DNA of 64,000 nt from Tachypleus tridentatus (taxonomy: Eukaryota; Arthropoda; Merostomata; Xiphosura; Limulidae). Numbering within the stretch: the stretch's first letter is position 1; the number at the start of each line of letters is the position of its first letter. Positions 58,020 through 64,000 of this stretch are shown here, in pieces. The notes beneath the pieces were generated by a model, which had not been told where the DNA came from, did not search any database, and worked only from the letters and a program-made list of their open reading frames with translations. A program made the position numbers and the translations under genes. The DNA lies in the NCBI RefSeq assembly GCF_004210375.1, contig NC_134832.1, positions 156,423,592-156,487,591 of the forward strand, in the 5' to 3' direction.

Positions 58020-60010
58020 GTTGGAACATACAAAAATACATCATCCTGAACAAGGGTAAAATACGAGTGAGAGCTGTGAGGGTGGAAAGAGTCAACAATA
58101 TCTGAAATGTCATCCTAATGAAGGGTGTAATAGACCAGTTTCAAAAAGTGTTGGTCATTGAAGGAAGCAAAATAATTGCCTTGTTCAAAGATGAATAAGT
58201 AGCACCATTTACTATAACGAGATAGAAGAAAGAACATCTCTACTCATAAGCAGTTTAAGCAATTCCAGAAGATTCAAAAAAATGGTGATTGACTGAGAGT
58301 GGAGCCAGGTCGACACCACTTAGAACATGTGACTGTCTGAACATAGTTACATGTGGTTTGTTGGAAACTGCTATGAAGCATCAGCAACAGTGAGTCGTGA
58401 GAGTGACTGTATTCGTGCAATTAAGATTGTAAAACATTCACAGATCTGTTGGGCAAGGATAGTTCATGTGGAGTTATGGAGAAAACTGGCAGAAGAGATA
58501 GTACTGTTGACTTGGCTCAATATAAAAAAAAACCAGATCCATATTCTGCAATGCAACATTAATGTAAGATGCATTGGAATCCAAGATAGTTGCATGAAGG
58601 ACAAAGTAAGTTCATTTGAATGACGATAGAATATAAGAAGGTAGAGTATAGAGGTGACTTTCAATAGGAAGATGATCACCATCTGCAGGAGAATACACGT
58701 GAAGGGAAACAAGATGGACAAGGTTATCAGAAGCAAAAACGATATTAGGAGATGACTGAGAAATTTGGCAGCTAGGGGCAAACATAAAAGACGATAGAAA
58801 AACAGCAACTTCAGCAGAGATTTTGTTGTGGTTGTTAATATCTATTTTAAGAATATAGCTGTGAAAGATCCTGTCCAAGTAGAAAAAAAAACATCAGGTA
58901 AAGAAACAACTGGGCGAATGTATATCGTGCCGAAAGTGACCATCTGAAAAGAGAAATAAACATTAACAATCAAGTGCTCAAGAAATTAAAACCGAGGAAG
59001 AGACTGAATTTGAAATGGAAGACTAAAACGAGTGCTAATAGCCACACACACCCTACCAAGACCTAATGCATGATCAGAACGATGAAAAATAAAGCCAGAC
59101 AAGTGGGTTTGTGAAAAGTCTCACTAAAATAATACAATGATTGGAGTTAACATCCAATAGAATTTTCAAAAGTGGTTGGGATGTAAAGAAAATGAACAAA
59201 TAATAATGTTAACATGCATTCGTTACAGGTTTTCACAGATACAAAAATAAATGAGAATTTAAGCCAGAATAAGTGTTCAACAAGACAAAAAAAATAGAGC
59301 AACAGTTGTGACACTATCAAAAACAAAAGCACAATGAAATGGAAGGATATTTTGGAAAACAAAGTTACAAAATGAATAACATGTTTAATGACAGTGACAG
59401 CAGAAGTGGAATTCATAGGAGATGTAAAGACATCATTGTAAGAAGTATCACAACAAAAATAGATTCAGACTTAGAGGAGGACTTACTACGATACTTGTGG
59501 GAATAGATGGGATGATTGAGGTATTAAAAGTCAGAGGAAAGTCTAACAGGTGCACTGACGAAGAAGATGAGGACTATAATAGTGGGAACAAACAGGCTGA
59601 TTAACACATTTAATAGTAGGACGAACGTTATCGCAAAAACACCATTCACAATGCAGCGACCGGATTGTGGGAAGCTTCCACACGAGATAGATAGGGGCAG
59701 AAGGTTCACGCAAAATGTCAGAATACGAAGCTGTAGACAGAAGTGGCTAGGTAGATGAAAATGGTAGTTGCCCAGTAACAGAGACAGTAACAACAGTGGC
59801 TTATATAGTAAGTGGAGAAGTAGGAGAAGGAAGTGGCAACAATGCACAGTCAGAGTTTAAGACATCAGCCCTTATGGGCATCATCAGGCGATTAAAAGTT
59901 TCAATAATTATCTGCAGGACACGAATAAAGTTTAGAACGAAGGTGACGAGGCAGGTAATCCAAATCCAGGAAATTAACCAAGGTGAGTCATACAGAATGC
60001 TTCTAATGTT
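58020..60010 (-). pseudogene. LINE 5' half: probable ORF1 end and AP-endonuclease region
   Basis: On the minus strand, a cysteine-rich stretch near 59650 (LHCEWCFCDNVRP, then NQPVCSHYYSPHL) recalls the zinc knuckles of LINE ORF1 proteins. About 500 bases on, LSGFIFHRSDHALGLGRVCV and then TFGTIYIRPVVSLP resemble the endonuclease core (RSD..GRGGGV.I and the ..YIPP strand). Many stops interrupt it. The match is by eye and moderate; the last 600 bases toward 58020 show nothing specific. Confidence 0.45.
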
Positions 60011-60035
60011 ATAGGAACACCATATACAGTACCAA

Positions 60036-60296
60036 TGGTTTGGTTTGTTTGAATTTCGCGAAAAGCTACTGCAGGGCTATCTGAGCTAGCCGTCCCTAAT
60101 TTAGTAGTGTAAGACTAGAGGGAAGGCAGCTAGACATCACCACCCACCGCCAACTCTTTGGCTACTCTTTTACCAACAGATAGTGGGATTGACTGTCACA
60201 TTATAACGCCCCCACGGCTAAAAGGGCGAGCATGTTTGGTGTGACGGAGATTCGAACCCACAATCCTCGAATTATGAGTTGAGCGCCTATGAGGGG
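60036..60296 (-). mobile_element. tRNA-derived SINE, family 1, with joined family 3 tail
   Basis: Reverse orientation: tttgaatttcgcgaaaagct, caccacccaccgccaactct, then head gacggagattcgaacccaca. Directly after the head (60300-60380), a plus-oriented piece aatgtggcttcactataaga, like the tail of family 3, is attached. Confidence 0.88.
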
Positions 60297-60380
60297 CCTT
60301 AAAGAGTTTTAATCCATTCGGTCAACACAACACACAGCCAAATGTGGCTTCACTATAAGAAAAAGCAACAACACGCACCC

Positions 60381-60889
60381 AAGTTCACATATACACCTCC
60401 TAGCAATATCTGCTTCAAACATGTTATAAACATTTATGTAGAATTATACAATTATAGTAATTACGTAAGGTAAAATTTAAACCTTAAACGATTCTACTAA
60501 TTTTTATAAATTTCTTTTTTAAAATTGCACTGCCCCTCTCCCATACAATAGTATTTTAACCACACAGGCTGACCCTGATTTTCACTCCAATAGCTTTCCC
60601 AGCTATCTGTTCATTCGAGCAATGCCGTAGCAATCACTAGTCTTTTTATACCATTATGCTGCACCAAGAAAGATACAGTAGATCAATTGTTGTCACTACA
60701 TATTTGTAAATATAAATGAGCTATTACTACAGCTACTTTTGATTTTTAATAATATATATATGCATATTTAAGACTTTCTTAATTATTCCAAATGTAATGT
60801 AGTTCATTCAATTGCATTATCAAGTAAAATATATCAACAAAGAAAAAATATTCTAGGATTTTAATAAAGCATTTAACAGTAGCTGTAAA
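60381..60889. other. AT-rich stretch, nothing recognised
   Basis: No supported feature. Confidence 0.3.
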
Positions 60890-61071
60890 CTAGATTTGTA
60901 CATAGAAATAAATTGTTCCAATATGGTACTTGTCGCCGCTCATAAGTTCAGCTGTTTTGTTTATCGTTACTCTCTGTATGTGAACTCTTTTTATGCATGC
61001 CAAGCCTTCTACTTTCCCTTTTTGGATATGGAAGCTTCCAACCTGTTTCTCATGCAAGTCATCAAGTGTCA
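60890..61071 (-). CDS. Candidate terminal exon, unidentified protein
   Basis: On the minus strand, following an acceptor (attggttaagaag), 59 codons run to a stop: TLDDLHEKQVGSFHIQKGKV, then EGLACIKRVHIQRVTI and ELMSGDKYHIGTIYFYVQI. Charged residues are well spread and no runs occur, unlike typical chance frames here. The plus-strand frame 60896-61177 overlapping it is rich in F, Y and C and looks like the shadow. No upstream exon was found and no family is recognised. Confidence 0.35.
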
Positions 61072-61215
61072 CTTCTTAACCAATAGGAGAATAACATGCT
61101 CACGTGATGCATATAACTTTCTCCACCGAGTGGTTCTTGTGTTCCAGTTCCGATTTTACGTGTTTTACTTTAGTTAACTAACATTTTATTTTAATTTAAT
61201 TTTCAATGATATTCC

Positions 61216-61377
61216 GTGATGAAGAGAAAACCCACTTGTAGAGAAAATTATATATGTAAAAAATGGCTGGTATGAGTATAGAAAGCACTACGTAGAGGAT
61301 CGAACAACGTTTCGACCTTCTTCGCTTCTCTACATAGTGCTTTCTCTACTCATACCAGCCGATTTTTACATATATAT
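61216..61377. mobile_element. Penelope-like arm pair collapsed into a hairpin, family 3
   Basis: It starts with the family end gtgatgaagagaaaacccac. A left arm (61245-61297: atatatgtaaaaaatggctg, then gtatgagtatagaaagcact) and a right arm (61323-61377) are inverted copies. They are separated only by gatcgaacaacgtttcgacc and ttcttcg, which is the minus-strand ribozyme part. The CTGANGA box is missing, so the ribozyme is incomplete. Confidence 0.8.
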
Positions 61378-61599
61378 CTTCAGTGATAATCAATTCACTT
61401 GAAAACATTTATTTACCCATCTTTTGTCGTCAAATCTTTTGTTGTTTGTATGATTTCAAGCATGAATTCCAAACTTCACGTTACCACTTCTAATTCATAT
61501 AATTAATCTAAAACCATATTTTGGATACAGGTACAAGATTTTTATAGGTATTTATTTGTGGGCGATTCAACATTATATGTAATTTTGTTCTTCTCCTCT

Positions 61600-64000
61600 G
61601 GCTCTATTTCTCCTGTGCCTTTAAAGTCTCGCAATATTGACGAGGACTTTGATAGTTTGCCTCTACCACCATCCCGAGTTTGCTGTGCCTTTACACATCT
61701 TTCTTAAGGATTCTGTTTGTTCCTTATCTGTTTTTCGGTTTGCATTTCTTGGATATGTGCTGTTATGTCTCTTTTTTTTTTCCTAAAATGTATGACTCAG
61801 GTTCTTCCCTTCTACTTGACTTAGCCTCCCAACCTTAGTTTCTCATTCTCTGATATATGGGTTCATGTTATGCATATTGTCTCCCTTGTGACTGACAGCA
61901 TTAGTATATCTTGTCTCCCACAGGCTTCAGATCATTCTGCTTTCTTTCATCAGTAGGTGGACTGTCCTTATCTGGACCCAACTATCATTACTTCCAGTTA
62001 TGCCTCTTTGATGGGTAGGTCCCGAAATTCCCATATATCTAACAGGTACCCTGCATTTCCATTTTCGTTATACATTCCAATTGTTCAGCACTTTTTATTG
62101 ACTCATCACCTTCAGAGACTCTTCATTGGATCCCTGGAGTATTTTCTGTTGACATTTTCTCACTCACCACATCTATTTTAAACTACCTTTTGCCTTCGAC
62201 TTTGCCCCTGCTAACGTGATTTATTTGTTGTTAGGACATTTTAGGTCACAATGCCTTATTTGCATGGAAATATTCCGGATTTTTATCTGTGAGGCTTTCA
62301 TAACGTGTGTGGCATGATTCCAAAGTCTCTGGATTCTAAGCCTGCTTTTATTCAATGACAAACTCTCGCCTTTTTTTTTTTCGAGTGGCCCGTTTGTCCC
62401 TGTTGGAGCTAAGCATTACGCCAATTCCTACTTCATAAACTACTCTGTCCTTGCTTGTTTCTTCTTCCTAAGGTGCCACAGCTCATCGTTTCTCACGACG
62501 ACATATGGTACCCAACAACAGCTTCAGTGGAAGCTCATCTGACTGCCTTCATTCACTAGTGGAGCATTTTCATATCCAATGTTTGGGTTCATAGACTATT
62601 GTCAGTAGGTTTCGTCATCCATTTCTTACTTTCCTCCCTTATTCAGCATTATTGCTTCCTTCCTTCTCTTTAAGATCCCTTTTGTGCCACCATCTATCCA
62701 AGGCAGCTGAAGCCATTCTCCACAACAGGCTATTTAACCTGTTCCACTTGCTTAGTTCAGGTGGTTTTACTTTTGCTTGTTTGGGTTTCTCAAAATACCA
62801 AGAACTGGAGGCTAGTCACTGACCCGTCCCATCTCACTCAGTACATTAATGTTCCCCAGTTCACCATGGAATCCTACCTTATTCTTTGATGGGCCTTCTA
62901 TGGGTCTTTGGATGACCAAGATGAACGTCTACCATGTTTATCTGCATATTCGCATCTCAGCATTCTTGTCTTTATCTTCAGTTGGTCCATTGTGGGATGG
63001 TGTACTGATTTTATACCCTGCTCTTCAAGCTGATATTGGCACTTTACATCTTCTGTCGGTTGGTGTGACCCTTTGCTCTACTTCTTCATGCTTGGAGCTT
63101 GCTTTCTTTTATACATGGATAACTGGTTTTGGCTTACTCATTACAAACAGGAGTTGCCCTATTGTACTCGCCAAGCTCCATCTCAAAGCTACTTCTATGG
63201 GCAGGTTGATCAAATTGATGAAGTTCTTCCTCATCCTACCCAGCACCTCATTCATTTTGGGTGATTTCTTTGACATCCATTTCAGTTGGACCCACCATTC
63301 TCCTATCTCGCTTTATTTTATGGTACAATCCATTTAGAATGCCCTATCTGCTCCTTTACTTTCTACTTATGAGATTCTTTTGCTTTTGGGGATGTGATCT
63401 TTGATTTTTCTCATACTTCTTTAATGGGTCCTCCAACACCAGTGGAACCTTGCTTAGTATCTGTTGGATTCTCCCATCTCTCTTCCTTCTTGTCTTATGG
63501 ATGATTTCTATTTGGGGTTGGCCATAGCTCAGTGGACAAATTTACATTAGACCACAATGTGGCTTTAAGTTGTTGGTTTGTAGCAAAATGTTTTCTTCTT
63601 ATAAACAACCTTATATTCTTCCACCTGTCTGATTACTTCATCGAGTAGTCTCCCTCATACACACCACTATGTGTTGAGTCCTTCCGATTGCTCCTTACTG
63701 GCCCTCTCAACTATTTTATTTGATTACTTTAATTATGGTTGTTCCTCTTCCCTCTCCCATTATTTCCTGTCTTTCTTTGTGAACCATAAATGCCAGTTCA
63801 GCCTCCTTCATGTCTTCCATCTTCACTCCTAGCTTGTGTTTGATCCCTTTTGATCCCTGGTGACAATATCCAGTTTCTCAGGTCAGGTGCTCTTTCCCTT
63901 TGTCCTTCAGCCATAGTTGTGTATCAGTGGATATGGATTTTATTTTTGTAGCTGGGCCTTGAATCAGGGGGTTCTGGCTTCTCACCAAATTGTTGCTGAG
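61600..64000 (+). pseudogene. DIRS-like retrotransposon, reverse transcriptase region, runs off the window
   Basis: From about 62790 the plus strand reads, with frameshifts, WRLVTDPSHLTQYINVPQFT followed by MES, then GLWMTKMNVYHVYLHIRIS, then FLLYMDNWFWLTHYKQE. DIRS polymerases have WRPVIDL..LN.Y, F.ME, G.WM..IDL.DAY.HI.I and YLDDWLL in this order. The catalytic pair reads MDN, so the second aspartate is lost. Upstream, 61620-62200 may be the gag-like part (DEDFDSLPLPPSRV). Downstream, a segment near 63690 (RLLLTGPLNYF) may be the start of the later region. A tyrosine recombinase, if present, lies beyond the window. Confidence 0.65.

Noticed and set aside
58000..60010. Inverted half of the same LINE as 55561-57986 (twin priming)
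   Set aside because: Twin priming would place the inverted 5' part upstream of the 3' part. Here it lies beyond the 3' terminus, so two separate insertions are simpler.

Overview
This is 64 kb of AT-rich animal DNA with no bacterial-style gene layout: no operons and almost no long open frames. It looks like intron and intergenic sequence of a large, repeat-laden arthropod genome. A chelicerate, possibly a horseshoe crab, is my best guess, because the most frequent tRNA-derived SINE resembles elements I remember from horseshoe crab introns. That is recall, not a search. The only confidently recognised host gene piece is one exon of a DEG/ENaC-type sodium channel (1471-1709, minus strand). It carries the first membrane helix and the start of the extracellular domain.

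Reading splice signals and codon phase by eye, I also propose host exons too short for an ordinary ORF scan. Model X (minus, 28950 to 25227) has five phase-compatible exons ending in a stop. Model Y (plus, 18217 to 24502) is a small membrane protein. Model W (plus, 38672 to 44630) has three cysteine-containing exons. Two single exons on the minus strand (23350-23508 and 60890-61071) stand alone. None matches a family I can name. Stop-free stretches of this size are common by chance in AT-rich DNA, so these models rest on splice phase and residue make-up and need RNA evidence.

Most of the window is repeats. From 0 to 5 kb there are four minisatellites around the channel exon. From 5 to 14.9 kb lie decayed SINEs, a CR1 LINE remnant and short tandem repeats. 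From 15 to 16.2 kb sits a Penelope-like retroelement with inverted terminal arms, a GIY-YIG endonuclease, hammerhead ribozyme motifs and a 13-bp target duplication. From 17 to 29 kb are models Y and X, a DIRS remnant and an internally deleted Tc1 transposon. From 29 to 35 kb four satellite families abut, including a 59-bp satellite with a 7-monomer higher-order repeat. From 35 to 39.5 kb is an old segmental duplication, one copy of which was later hit by a SINE. From 41.5 to 42.8 kb is a 51-bp array.

From 44 to 48 kb a SINE, a LINE, a Penelope copy and a Tc1 fragment are stacked together. From 50 to 54.6 kb are a GC-rich 51-bp array, a LINE 3' end, a 39-bp array open on both strands, and a Penelope fragment fused to the end of that array. 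From 55 to 60 kb are two overlapping RNase H-bearing LINE copies facing another LINE on the opposite strand. From 61.6 kb to the end is a DIRS-like element.

No autonomous element appears intact. The inactivating changes seen include lost or altered reverse transcriptase catalytic motifs, a missing first transposase aspartate, and many frameshifts. The ribozyme motifs of the Penelope arms and the homogeneous satellite cores are the best preserved functional-looking sequences.
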